Source of the DNA: Thermohalobaculum sp039821125
Lineage (GTDB): Bacteria; Pseudomonadota; Alphaproteobacteria; Rhodobacterales; Rhodobacteraceae
Direction of reading: 5' to 3'
Assembly (NCBI GenBank): GCA_039821125.1
Contig: JBCBOR010000002.1
Location: forward strand, 62,001 to 126,000
Length of the DNA: 64,000 bases
Shown here: positions 35,009-42,661 of the stretch, piece by piece
Position numbering within the stretch: position 1 is the stretch's first letter
Layout of the letters: each line of letters begins with the position of its first letter
The notes under the pieces: model-generated
Seen by the model: the letters and a program-made list of their open reading frames with translations, nothing else
Told to the model about the DNA's origin: nothing
Databases searched by the model: none
Made by a program: the position numbers and the translations under genes

Positions 35009-37360
35009 ATGCCAAAAGACTCAGTGATTGGCGCTCCGGTAAAGCGCGTCGAGGACGTCAGGCTCACCAGTGGCAAGGGCCGCTATACCGACGATTTCAA
35101 CGTCGCGGGCCAGCACTACGCCCATTTCGTGCGGTCGCCGCATGCCCATGCGAAGATCAACGGGATCGACAAAACCGCGGCACTGGCCGCGCCCGGCGTT
35201 GTCGCGGTCTATGACGGCAACGAGCTTGTCGGCGACGGGATCGGCAACCTGTTCTGCGGCTGGGGCATCACGTCCAAAGATGGCGAGGCGATGAAGATGG
35301 GCGCGTGGTCCGCTCTGGCGACCAGCCATGCCCGCTATGTCGGAGACGCCGTTTGCGTCGTGATCGCGGACACGAAGGCCAATGCGAAGAACGCAGCCGA
35401 ACTGGTCGATGTCGATTACGAGGAACTGCCCACCGTCGCGACCATGGAAGCGGCGACAGCCGCGGGTGCCCCGCAGATCCACCCCGAAGCGCCGGGCAAC
35501 CTGATCTACGACTGGGAGATTGGTGATCTCGGTGCCACGGATGCGGCCATCGCGTCGGCGGCCAAGGTCGTCGAGATCGACCTGACCAACAACCGGCTGG
35601 TTCCGAACCCGATGGAGCCGCGCGCCGCGCTGGCGCAGTATGACGAGGCAGAGGATCACCTGACCCTGCACACGACCTCGCAAAACCCGCACGTGGCGCG
35701 TCTCGTGATGTCGGCATTCTTCCAGATCGCACCCGAGCACAAGCTGCGCGTGATCGCGCCCGATGTCGGCGGTGGCTTCGGGTCGAAGATCTACATCTAC
35801 CCCGAGGAGACGGTCTGTGTCTGGGCCGCCCGCAAGGCCCGCGTGCCGGTCAAGTGGACCGCCGACCGGTCCGAGGCGTTCATCACCGACGCCCACGGCC
35901 GCGACCACATTACAACGGCCAAGATGGCCTTTGATGCCGACAACAACATCACCGGCTTCAAGGTAAACACCAAGGCGAACTTCGGCGCCTACATGTCGCT
36001 GTTCTCGTCCGCGGTGCCGACCTACCTCTACGCGACGCTGCTGTCGGGTCAGTACAAGATCCCGAACATCTACTGTGATGTGCAGGCGGTCTATACGAAC
36101 ACGGTGCCGGTCGATGCCTATCGCGGCGCGGGTCGTCCCGAGGCGTGCTATCTGATCGAACGGATGATGGAGAAAGCGGCGGGCGAACTGGGTGTCGACC
36201 CCGCCGATCTGCGCGCGCAGAACTTCATCACCGAGTTCCCGTATCAGACGCCGGTGATCATGGCCTACGATACGGGCGACTTCCACACGACGCTAAACGC
36301 GGCGAAGGACGCCGCCGATGTGTCCGGCTTCGCCGCGCGCAAAGCTGCCTCCGAGGCCAAGGGCAAGAAGCGCGGGCTTGGCTATAGCTGCTATATCGAG
36401 GCCTGCGGGATCGCTCCGTCGGCTGCGGTTGGCTCGCTCGGCGCCGGTGTCGGGCTCTGGGAATCGGCAGAGGTCCGGGTGAACCCGGTCGGCACGATCG
36501 AGGTTCTGACGGGCTCACACAGCCATGGCCAGGGCCACGCCACCACGTTTGCCCAGGTCGTCGCGGACCGGTTCGGCATTCCGATGGACACGGTCAAGAT
36601 CGTCCACGGCGACACCGACAAGGTCCAGTTCGGCATGGGAACCTATGGCTCGCGTTCTGGTGCTGTCGGCATCTCGGCGATCCACAAGGCGCTCGACAAG
36701 GTCGAGGCCAAGGCCAAGAAGATCGCCGCGCACCTGCTCGAGGCATCCGAGGCCGACATCGTGATCGAGGACGGAGCGGCCAAGGTGCAGGGCACCGACA
36801 AGCAGCTTCTCTGGCACGAGATCGGTCTGGCGGCCTATGTCGCGCACAACCTGCCCGAGGGGCTCGAGCCTGGCCTCAAGGAGAGCGCCTTCTACGATCC
36901 GACCAACTTCACCTTCCCGGCGGGCTGCTACATCGCCGAGGTCGAAGTGGATCCCGAGACCGGCGTGATCGACATCCAGAACTTCATCGCAGCGGATGAT
37001 TTCGGCCGGGTGATCAACCCGTTGATCGTCGGCGGCCAGGTCCATGGCGGTCTCGCCCAGGGCATCGGCCAGGCGATGCTGGAGCAGGCGGTCTATGACG
37101 AGGACGGCCAGCCGATCACGGCGTCCTACATGGACTACTGCATGCCCCGTGCTGATGACCTGCCGATGTTCAAGGTCTCGACGCACGAAACGCTCTGCCC
37201 GGGCAACCCGCTTGGCATCAAGGGCTGCGGCGAGGCCGGGGCCATTGGCTCGCCCCCTGCCCTCGTGAACGCCGTGCTGGATGCGCTGTCGGATATGGGA
37301 GTCAAGCACATCGATATGCCGATGACGCCAACGCGCGTCTGGGCGGCGATCAACGGCTAA
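35009..37360 (+). CDS. coxL: Form II CO-dehydrogenase-type large subunit (molybdenum)
   Basis: A 783-residue molybdopterin-binding subunit of the xanthine oxidase family. The active-site loop reads AYRGAGR (370-376), the signature of form II CoxL, not the AYXCSFR of proven CO dehydrogenase (form I). The catalytic Glu742 is in GCGEAGAIG, and DVGGGFGSK near residue 250 is a cofactor-binding segment. Form II enzymes have unproven CO activity and may oxidise other small carbonyls or heterocycles. A GGGAGGA ribosome binding site precedes the ATG. A hairpin repeat follows before coxM. Confidence 0.92.
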   Translation: MPKDSVIGAPVKRVEDVRLTSGKGRYTDDFNVAGQHYAHFVRSPHAHAKINGIDKTAALAAPGVVAVYDGNELVGDGIGNLFCGWGITSKDGEAMKMGAWSALATSHARYVGDAVCVVIADTKANAKNAAELVDVDYEELPTVATMEAATAAGAPQIHPEAPGNLIYDWEIGDLGATDAAIASAAKVVEIDLTNNRLVPNPMEPRAALAQYDEAEDHLTLHTTSQNPHVARLVMSAFFQIAPEHKLRVIAPDVGGGFGSKIYIYPEETVCVWAARKARVPVKWTADRSEAFITDAHGRDHITTAKMAFDADNNITGFKVNTKANFGAYMSLFSSAVPTYLYATLLSGQYKIPNIYCDVQAVYTNTVPVDAYRGAGRPEACYLIERMMEKAAGELGVDPADLRAQNFITEFPYQTPVIMAYDTGDFHTTLNAAKDAADVSGFAARKAASEAKGKKRGLGYSCYIEACGIAPSAAVGSLGAGVGLWESAEVRVNPVGTIEVLTGSHSHGQGHATTFAQVVADRFGIPMDTVKIVHGDTDKVQFGMGTYGSRSGAVGISAIHKALDKVEAKAKKIAAHLLEASEADIVIEDGAAKVQGTDKQLLWHEIGLAAYVAHNLPEGLEPGLKESAFYDPTNFTFPAGCYIAEVEVDPETGVIDIQNFIAADDFGRVINPLIVGGQVHGGLAQGIGQAMLEQAVYDEDGQPITASYMDYCMPRADDLPMFKVSTHETLCPGNPLGIKGCGEAGAIGSPPALVNAVLDALSDMGVKHIDMPMTPTRVWAAING

Positions 37361-37377
37361 GCCACACGCAACACACC

Positions 37378-37402
37378 GTAGGGTGCATCCGTGACGCACC
37401 CT
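37378..37402 (+). repeat. REP-like palindromic repeat, copy 2
   Basis: Identical to the copy at 29011 except for one base (G to A in GTGCAT), which weakens one stem pair. It lies between coxL and coxM inside the operon, ending 22 bases before the coxM start, so it may act as an RNA stability or attenuation element. Confidence 0.8.
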
Positions 37403-37423
37403 TCTCCCAAAAAGGAGAGAGAC

Positions 37424-38212
37424 ATGTATAACTTCGATTACGTCAAACCGGGCTCGCTCAGCGATGCGGTGGCGGCCCTGCAAACCGAAGATGCCATCGC
37501 CATCTCGGGCGGGCAGACCATCCTGCCGACCATGAAGGCGCGCCTCGCCCAACCCTCGAAGGTCGTCGACCTGAGTGGCCTCGCCGAAATGAAGGGCATT
37601 TCAGTCGATGGCGGCTCGGTCACCATCAAGGGCGCAACCCGCCACGTGGACGTCGAGCATTCGCTCGATGTGAAGAACGCCTTCCCGGCGCTCGCAGCGC
37701 TGGCCGGCGGGATCGGTGATGCTCAGGTGCGCAACCGCGGCACCATCGGCGGTTCGGTCGCAAACAACGACCCGGCGGCGTGCTACCCCTCGGCTTGCCT
37801 CGGCACCGGCGCAACGATCCACACCAACACCCGCACCATCGCGGCGGATGACTTTTTCCAGGGCATGTTCACGACCGCCCTCGAAGAAGGCGAGATTGTC
37901 ACCGGTGTTAGCTTTCCGGTGCCGGAAGCTGGGAACTATCAGAAGTTCGTCCAACCCGCCTCACGCTTTGCACTGGTTGGCGTCTTCGTCGCGAAGTACG
38001 CCTCGGGCGTGCGCGTCGCCGTCACCGGGGCCTCGAACGATGGCGTGCACCGCTGGACCGCTGCCGAGCAGGCGCTGTCGGCGAATTTCTCGCCCGATGC
38101 TGTGCCCGCTGCCCCTTCGGCGGATGGCATGATCGGCGACATCCATGGCACGCCCGAATACCGTGCCCATATCGTGCAGGTCATGACCAAGCGGGCTGTT
38201 GCCGCCGCCTGA
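37424..38212 (+). CDS. coxM: CO-dehydrogenase-type medium subunit (FAD)
   Basis: A 262-residue FAD-binding subunit. Flavin motifs are AISGGQTILPTMK near residues 26-38 and TIGGS at 107-111 (NRGTIGGSVANNDPA), the second contacting the pyrophosphate. It passes electrons from CoxS to quinone or another acceptor. AAGGAGAG precedes the ATG at 37424. The order S-(orphan)-L-M is the form II layout; no coxD, coxE or coxF maturation gene is in the window. A terminator follows. Confidence 0.93.
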   Translation: MYNFDYVKPGSLSDAVAALQTEDAIAISGGQTILPTMKARLAQPSKVVDLSGLAEMKGISVDGGSVTIKGATRHVDVEHSLDVKNAFPALAALAGGIGDAQVRNRGTIGGSVANNDPAACYPSACLGTGATIHTNTRTIAADDFFQGMFTTALEEGEIVTGVSFPVPEAGNYQKFVQPASRFALVGVFVAKYASGVRVAVTGASNDGVHRWTAAEQALSANFSPDAVPAAPSADGMIGDIHGTPEYRAHIVQVMTKRAVAAA

Positions 38213-38234
38213 TCGGCGACCCTGGACACTTCCG

Positions 38235-38262
38235 AAAGCCCCGGAGCAATCCGGGGCTTTTT
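38235..38262 (+). terminator. Rho-independent terminator after coxM
   Basis: AAAGCCCCGG pairs with CCGGGGCTTT around the loop AGCAAT and is followed by TT; the A-run before the stem makes it potentially bidirectional. It closes the cox operon 22 bases after coxM. Confidence 0.9.
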
Positions 38263-38323
38263 GATTGGCGGGACATCCATTCTGTGCCTTGCGAAACGGC
38301 GTGCAGCGCAATAGAAACAAAGA

Positions 38324-39001
38324 GTGAACAATTTCTCGTTTCAGCTCGGCTCCAAGACGGCCATTGCACGGGCCGATGGCACGCTTTTCTTGCCGGACCC
38401 AGGGGTTCTTGCCGCTGGCGATCTGCACCTGGGACGCGCCGAGCGAACCGCGCGCGAGAGCGGCGGTCTGATCCCGCCCTACGAATCTCTCGACACGCTC
38501 AACAGGCTTGAAGCGGCGATCAGTTCAACGAATCCCAGGACCGTTGTTCTTGTCGGCGACAGCTTTGATGACGAGGACAGTGCGTCGGATATCGGGCCCG
38601 ATCTGCTGCACCGGATCTACCGCATGGCCGCTGGGCGGCATTGGATCTGGATCGCGGGCAACCATGATCCCGGCCCGATAGACCTGCCCGGCAGTTTTCA
38701 GCAGACTTGGCACACAGACGATATCACCTTCAGTCATATTGCTGAACGCGCACCGGACGGGCCCGAGGTGTCAGCACACTTCCACCCCAAAGCCGTCGTG
38801 TCCCGCGCGGGATCACGCATCAGCCGCAAGTGTCATCTGATCGATCGCAAGCGCGTGATCCTTGCGGCGTTCGGCACCTATACCGGCGGGCTGAAGGCGA
38901 GCGATCCGGCCTTCGACCGCCTGCTCGATACCGATGCGGTGGCTGTCCTGCTGGGCAAATCAGCACAACCGATGCTGCGCACCCAACTCGCCTGCGGTTA
39001 G
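38324..39001 (+). CDS. pdeM: PdeM-type phosphoesterase (ligase-associated DNA repair)
   Basis: A 225-residue calcineurin-like metallophosphoesterase. The metal-binding motifs are GDLHLGRAE (residues 32-40), LVGDSFDDED, IAGNHDPGP and SAHFHPKA. The pattern and length match PdeM, the nuclease of the LigB/Lhr-associated DNA damage module. The start is GTG at 38324 with a weak binding site. Partner genes (ligB, lhr core helicase, exonuclease) are not adjacent here. Its TAG stop overlaps the TAA of the convergent membrane protein gene by four bases in total. Confidence 0.86.
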   Translation: MNNFSFQLGSKTAIARADGTLFLPDPGVLAAGDLHLGRAERTARESGGLIPPYESLDTLNRLEAAISSTNPRTVVLVGDSFDDEDSASDIGPDLLHRIYRMAAGRHWIWIAGNHDPGPIDLPGSFQQTWHTDDITFSHIAERAPDGPEVSAHFHPKAVVSRAGSRISRKCHLIDRKRVILAAFGTYTGGLKASDPAFDRLLDTDAVAVLLGKSAQPMLRTQLACG

Positions 39002-39354
39002 AGATCGCTCAGCCTGGGCACGGTGCGCACTGGCCGCGCCCGGCGTGGTCGGGTGGCTCTCGCTCTCGCGATGTGTGTCCCGATCGCAAATCCGATCCCG
39101 AGCAACACGAGCACTGCGCCTATGGCAGCGACAAGCCCGTCGTCGAACATCGCATGAAACCGCGGCAACGCTGCGCCGAACAGCAGGATCACCCCGACCC
39201 CGGCCACGGCAAACCCGATTGGCAGCGTGCGCAGTCCCGAGCGGTTGGGCCGATGCGCGCTGCGCCGGTCACGGGACTCGACGCCTAACACCAGAAGAGA
39301 TGTCAACGCGGCCAAGATCGACAGACTTGTTGCAGCGTACACGAAGTAGTCCAT
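38998..39354 (-). CDS. Small membrane protein, downstream gene of the GbsR-linked pair
   Basis: A 118-residue protein with three predicted membrane helices: about residues 5-25, 45-65 (IGFAVAGVGVILLFGAAL) and 72-94 (GLVAAIGAVLVLLGIGFAIG). They are separated by an Arg-rich loop, and the tail is basic (ARATRPRRARPVRT). No family recognised. It begins 12 bases after the preceding membrane gene, so the two form an operon. Possible roles are a small transporter partner or envelope stress protein; nothing decides this. Confidence 0.72.
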   Translation of the reverse strand: MDYFVYAATSLSILAALTSLLVLGVESRDRRSAHRPNRSGLRTLPIGFAVAGVGVILLFGAALPRFHAMFDDGLVAAIGAVLVLLGIGFAIGTHIARARATRPRRARPVRTVPRLSDL

Positions 39355-39366
39355 GTCAGGCTCCTC

Positions 39367-39807
39367 TCAGTCAAAGATCTCGGTGGCCACGTGCGGCATG
39401 TGTTTCTTTGCGAAGGTCCGGTAGATCCAGCCGAACACCAGCGACCAGAGCCCTGCAAAGAGGAAACCAAGCGCAAGGAAGGATGCGATCTCGCCCACGC
39501 GCGGCACGTAGCCATCCGCGAAGGCCAGCAACAGCAGCAGTGGAACAGTTCCGAGATTCGCAAAAAGTCCAGCACGCACAAGGGGACCGATGCAGCCCTT
39601 TGCGTCCGGCAACCTGCGCAGCGTGAACCAGTACGCAGGACCACCGAACAGAAGATAGGGAAGCGCGCCGATCGGAACCGCAAAGAGTGGCACGATCAGA
39701 AAGAACAGGGCCGCTGCCGTGGCAAGGGGTGCAAGGATCAACGCGCACGCGAAGGTGAGGATGTCGACGTCACTGCGTGGCTCGGACACCGTCAGGTTCA
39801 TCAGCAT
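39367..39807 (-). CDS. Small polytopic membrane protein next to gbsR
   Basis: A 146-residue protein with about four membrane helices: LTFACALILAPLATAAALFF, VPIGALPYLLFGGPAYWFTL, ANLGTVPLLLLLAF and FLALGFLFAGLWSLVFGW. The C-terminus is basic and cytoplasmic-looking. An AAGGA ribosome binding site is present. An 18-bp palindrome lies just before it that matches one upstream of the adjacent regulator gene. This suggests that the regulator controls this gene and the smaller one after it. Function unknown. Confidence 0.75.
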   Translation of the reverse strand: MLMNLTVSEPRSDVDILTFACALILAPLATAAALFFLIVPLFAVPIGALPYLLFGGPAYWFTLRRLPDAKGCIGPLVRAGLFANLGTVPLLLLLAFADGYVPRVGEIASFLALGFLFAGLWSLVFGWIYRTFAKKHMPHVATEIFD

Positions 39808-39816
39808 TTGCGGTCC

Positions 39817-39834
39817 TTTCTGTACAAAGAGAAA
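39817..39834. promoter_or_regulatory. Operator-like palindrome before the membrane gene pair
   Basis: TTTCTGT-ACAA-AGAGAAA, an inverted repeat with 7-bp arms, 4-bp spacer and one mismatch. It has the same architecture and the same left arm as the site at 40404. It starts 10 bases upstream of the start codon of the gene at 39807 and lies between that gene and the regulator gene. Confidence 0.55.
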
Positions 39835-39851
39835 TTAGGAGCAAAATTTTT

Positions 39852-40388
39852 TTAGCCATCCCCTCCCTTGGGCAGGAACCGGGCAATCCCGGCTCCGAGG
39901 CGCAGGAAGGCAAGCTGCGTCGGGCGCGGCAGTGCCGCAATGTCACGGTACCAGCGGTCGAGCAGTTCCATGACTTCGAGCGTCTCCGTCATGCGCAACG
40001 TCACATGCTGCGGCGTATCACCATCGGCCTCGGCAGTATCGCGGGCCGCCTTGACGGCTTCGATGGTCGGCACGATCTCGCGGGTCCGCCGCCCTTCGAC
40101 CACAAGGCGCACAATCTCGAACAGATCCTGTTCGGATACGAAGTGGTCACGCCGATCGCCGAGTTGCCGTTGCACGCGGATCAGCTTCCAGGCCTGCAAC
40201 TCCTTGATCGCATTGGAAACGTTTGATCGCGCCAGATCGAGCGTTTCGGCAATCTCATCCGCGGGCAGCGGTTCGGGCGACAGATGCAACAAAGCATGGA
40301 CCTGAGCAACAGAGCGGTTCACGCCCCAACGCGCCCCCATCTCCCCCCAGTGGAGGATGAAGTCTTGCATGGGCTTGGAGAGCTGCAT
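39852..40388 (-). CDS. GbsR/MarR family transcriptional regulator
   Basis: A 178-residue winged-helix regulator. The helix-turn-helix is at about residues 40-75 (LPADEIAETLDLARSNVSNA, then LGDRRDHFVSE as the wing). N- and C-terminal helices would form a dimer. The overall pattern (MQDFILHWGEMGARWGVNRS) fits the GbsR subfamily, known to repress osmoprotectant uptake and synthesis genes in Bacillus. No glycine betaine or choline genes are next to it; it precedes two small membrane protein genes in the same direction. Palindromes before both units suggest autoregulation. Confidence 0.85.
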   Translation of the reverse strand: MQLSKPMQDFILHWGEMGARWGVNRSVAQVHALLHLSPEPLPADEIAETLDLARSNVSNAIKELQAWKLIRVQRQLGDRRDHFVSEQDLFEIVRLVVEGRRTREIVPTIEAVKAARDTAEADGDTPQHVTLRMTETLEVMELLDRWYRDIAALPRPTQLAFLRLGAGIARFLPKGGDG

Positions 40389-40403
40389 CGCCCGCTCCAG
40401 TTA

Positions 40404-40421
40404 TTTCTGTCTGCACAGAAA
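40404..40421. promoter_or_regulatory. Operator-like palindrome before the GbsR-type gene
   Basis: TTTCTGT-CTGC-ACAGAAA, a perfect 7-bp inverted repeat with a 4-bp spacer, 15 bases before the start codon. A near-identical site is found at 39817. The surrounding DNA (TTATTT, AAAATACTGAAT) is AT-rich, as expected for a promoter region. Confidence 0.6.
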
Positions 40422-40510
40422 ATACTGAATGCCGCGATGAATTTCAAGCCCCCTGCCGCGACATTGCGCAACGGTCCTGCGGTTGTTTTGCGATGGTCAG
40501 CGTGCGCAGG

Positions 40511-41413
40511 TCAGGCCGTCAGCCCCGAAGGTTCCGGCAGATCGTTTGCCCGGCAGCAGGCGGTCAGCGTGTTCGCCAGAAGGCAGGCAATGGTCATGGG
40601 CCCGACACCACCCGGAACGGGCGTGATCGCGCCCGCAACCTCGGCGCAGCTTTCGTAATGGCAATCGCCGACGAGCCGGGTCTTGCCCTCGCCCTTCTCC
40701 GGCGCATCGATCCGGTTGATGCCGACATCGATCACGGTGGCCCCGGGCTTGATCCAGTCGCCGGTGACCATCTCGGGCCGACCCACCGCGGCAACGACAA
40801 TGTCCGCTGCGCGGCACACCGCCTCGATATCCTTGGTCCGCGAGTGCGCCACGGTCACCGTGCAACTGTCCCGCAGCAGCAGGTTGAACATCGGCTTGCC
40901 GACAATGTTCGAGCGCCCGACCACAACCGCGTTCAGTCCGGACAGCGAGCCGTGATGATCGCGCAGCATCATAAGACACCCCAAGGGCGTACACGGCACC
41001 ATCGCCTTCTGCCCCGTGCCCAGAAGCCCGACATTCGAGATATGGAAGCCGTCGACATCCTTGGCCGGGTCGATGGAATTGATCACGAGGTCCGAATTCA
41101 GATGATCGGGCAGCGGCAACTGCACCAGAGTACCGTGCACCGCGGGGTCCCTGTTCAACTGATCGATCAGCGCCAGCAAATCCGCTTCGGACGTCTCCGC
41201 ATCCAGCTTGTGCTCGAACGAGGCCATCCCGACCTCGAGCGTCTGCTTGCCCTTGTTGCGCACATAGACCTGGCTCGCGGGATCCTCGCCGACCAGCACC
41301 ACGGCCAGACCCGGTGTGATGCCGTGCGTCTCCTTCAACGAGGCGACATGTTCGGCCACCTGCCCCCGCACGGTTGCGGCAAAGGCCTTGCCATCGATCA
41401 CTTTGGCGCTCAT
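40511..41413 (-). CDS. folD: Bifunctional methylenetetrahydrofolate dehydrogenase/cyclohydrolase
   Basis: A 300-residue enzyme interconverting 5,10-methylene-, methenyl- and 10-formyl-tetrahydrofolate. The catalytic Tyr50 and Lys54 lie in SQVYVRNKGKQ. Substrate and cofactor loops are seen in PLPDHLN, PCTPLGCLMML, VVVGRSNIVGKPM and the C-terminal TPVPGGVGPMT. Length is normal. It stands alone, with a 97-base gap to the regulator gene's upstream region and a 105-base gap to the next minus-strand gene. Confidence 0.96.
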   Translation of the reverse strand: MSAKVIDGKAFAATVRGQVAEHVASLKETHGITPGLAVVLVGEDPASQVYVRNKGKQTLEVGMASFEHKLDAETSEADLLALIDQLNRDPAVHGTLVQLPLPDHLNSDLVINSIDPAKDVDGFHISNVGLLGTGQKAMVPCTPLGCLMMLRDHHGSLSGLNAVVVGRSNIVGKPMFNLLLRDSCTVTVAHSRTKDIEAVCRAADIVVAAVGRPEMVTGDWIKPGATVIDVGINRIDAPEKGEGKTRLVGDCHYESCAEVAGAITPVPGGVGPMTIACLLANTLTACCRANDLPEPSGLTA

Positions 41414-41518
41414 GTCGCGTCGCTCCTTTGAACAGTGTCTCGCTATCCCCGGCGGGCGTTATAGGAGCATTCGCAGCGTCCGACGATCATACAGACGTCG
41501 TATACAGCGTCAGGAGCG

Positions 41519-41986
41519 TCATTCGATGTGGATCTTGTGCGACCAGCTCATCCCGTCCGAGATCACGATATCCTTGAAGCCGAGCATCTTAGCAAGATCG
41601 AACCAGGTTGCGACAAACTGAAGGTCGTTGTTTCGGAAGAAGTCCGTGCTGCGCGCGTTCGAGCTGAGCTGCGCCATCACGGCACGCGCGCGGAACAGAC
41701 TGCGGAAGATGTCGTCATCCAGCGCAATGATGATCATGTGATCCGCGTCGCTGCCCTTGGCGAAAATGGCGTATTCCGGCGCTTCCGGAGCGGCGTATTG
41801 AGCCTTGGTAACCTCGGTGATGAAGCCGGTCCGGATCGCTCGGTTCGCAGGCGGCGGATTGTTGATGGACCGGCTGAACGTCTCCTCGGAGGTAATCGGC
41901 GGATAATAGTACCCCTCACGCTTGTCGTCGGCACGCGCCGGGGTCGCGATCAGCAGGGCGGTCATAAGAAGGAGCAGGAGGCGCAC
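41519..41986 (-). CDS. Secreted protein of unknown function
   Basis: A 155-residue protein with a signal peptide (RLLLLLMTALLIATPARA). The start is taken as the GTG at 41986, because AAAGGA lies at the right distance and the signal then sits at the N-terminus; the open frame extends to 42049. The mature part begins DDKREGYYYPPITSEETFSR, a Tyr/Pro-rich segment, and ends in a helix-strand pattern (TWFDLAKMLGFKDIVIS). No domain recognised. Probably periplasmic. It is downstream of the MOSC gene on the same strand with a 90-base gap, so it may be separate from the cobalamin operon. Confidence 0.7.
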   Translation of the reverse strand: MRLLLLLMTALLIATPARADDKREGYYYPPITSEETFSRSINNPPPANRAIRTGFITEVTKAQYAAPEAPEYAIFAKGSDADHMIIIALDDDIFRSLFRARAVMAQLSSNARSTDFFRNNDLQFVATWFDLAKMLGFKDIVISDGMSWSHKIHIE

Positions 41987-42076
41987 GGTTTGGGTCCTTT
42001 CGCTTTTGGTTCCCCCGTTTAACCACGGATTTCCCTGGCGCGGGATCACAATGGCAAGGCGCCGCTTGGGGCCTTG

Positions 42077-42661
42077 TCAGCCATGGGCATAGATCCGTTG
42101 CGGCGGGATGAAGAGTTGGAAGGTGTCACCGAGCGCGATGCTTCCGGGATGCTCGACCCAGGCCGTGATCCCGCGCTTGTTTACCGCAACCTTCGGGAAC
42201 GCCTTGCCATGGCCGGGATGCGCGGCCTCGATCAGATCCGCGGGATAGCGGCAGGGCGCGTTCTCCATATCCGCGACCAAAACCGTGCCATTGCCAAAGA
42301 CAAGCCGCGCCGATGGGGGGATCAATGTGAATTCAGGGATCCCGCTGACGACCATGCTGGCACCGACCCATTCGGGTTTCACCTCGGGTATATCGAGCCG
42401 GGTTGAAACCTCGGCCAGATCCTCGGTCGAGAGGATCGAAAGTTGCCGCGTGTTGCGGATCTCGGTCCCCTCTTTGGGATAGATCGCACGGACGCGAACA
42501 CAGGACGGGCGGTTGATCCTGGAATGGCAATCGCCGGTGAACCCGTCCCAGGTCACCTCGACTTTATCGGTCGACTCGGCTGCGATCGAGGCATCGCTGT
42601 CGGCCACCGTGCCGAGCCAGGCCACCGTCCCGGTCAGGGCGGTTTTCTTGAGGATCGCCAT
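42077..42661 (-). CDS. MOSC domain protein
   Basis: A 194-residue MOSC (molybdenum cofactor sulfurase C-terminal) domain protein. Seen: a strand-rich body, GFTGDCHSRINRPSC near residues 40-54, and Cys137 in ENAPCRYPADL, the position of the conserved MOSC cysteine. MOSC proteins carry sulfur to metal cofactors or detoxify N-hydroxylated bases. Its ATG shares one base with the stop codon of the preceding dapA-like gene (TGATG), so it is translationally coupled to it at the end of the cobalamin operon. Relation to cobalamin is not evident. Confidence 0.87.
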   Translation of the reverse strand: MAILKKTALTGTVAWLGTVADSDASIAAESTDKVEVTWDGFTGDCHSRINRPSCVRVRAIYPKEGTEIRNTRQLSILSTEDLAEVSTRLDIPEVKPEWVGASMVVSGIPEFTLIPPSARLVFGNGTVLVADMENAPCRYPADLIEAAHPGHGKAFPKVAVNKRGITAWVEHPGSIALGDTFQLFIPPQRIYAHG

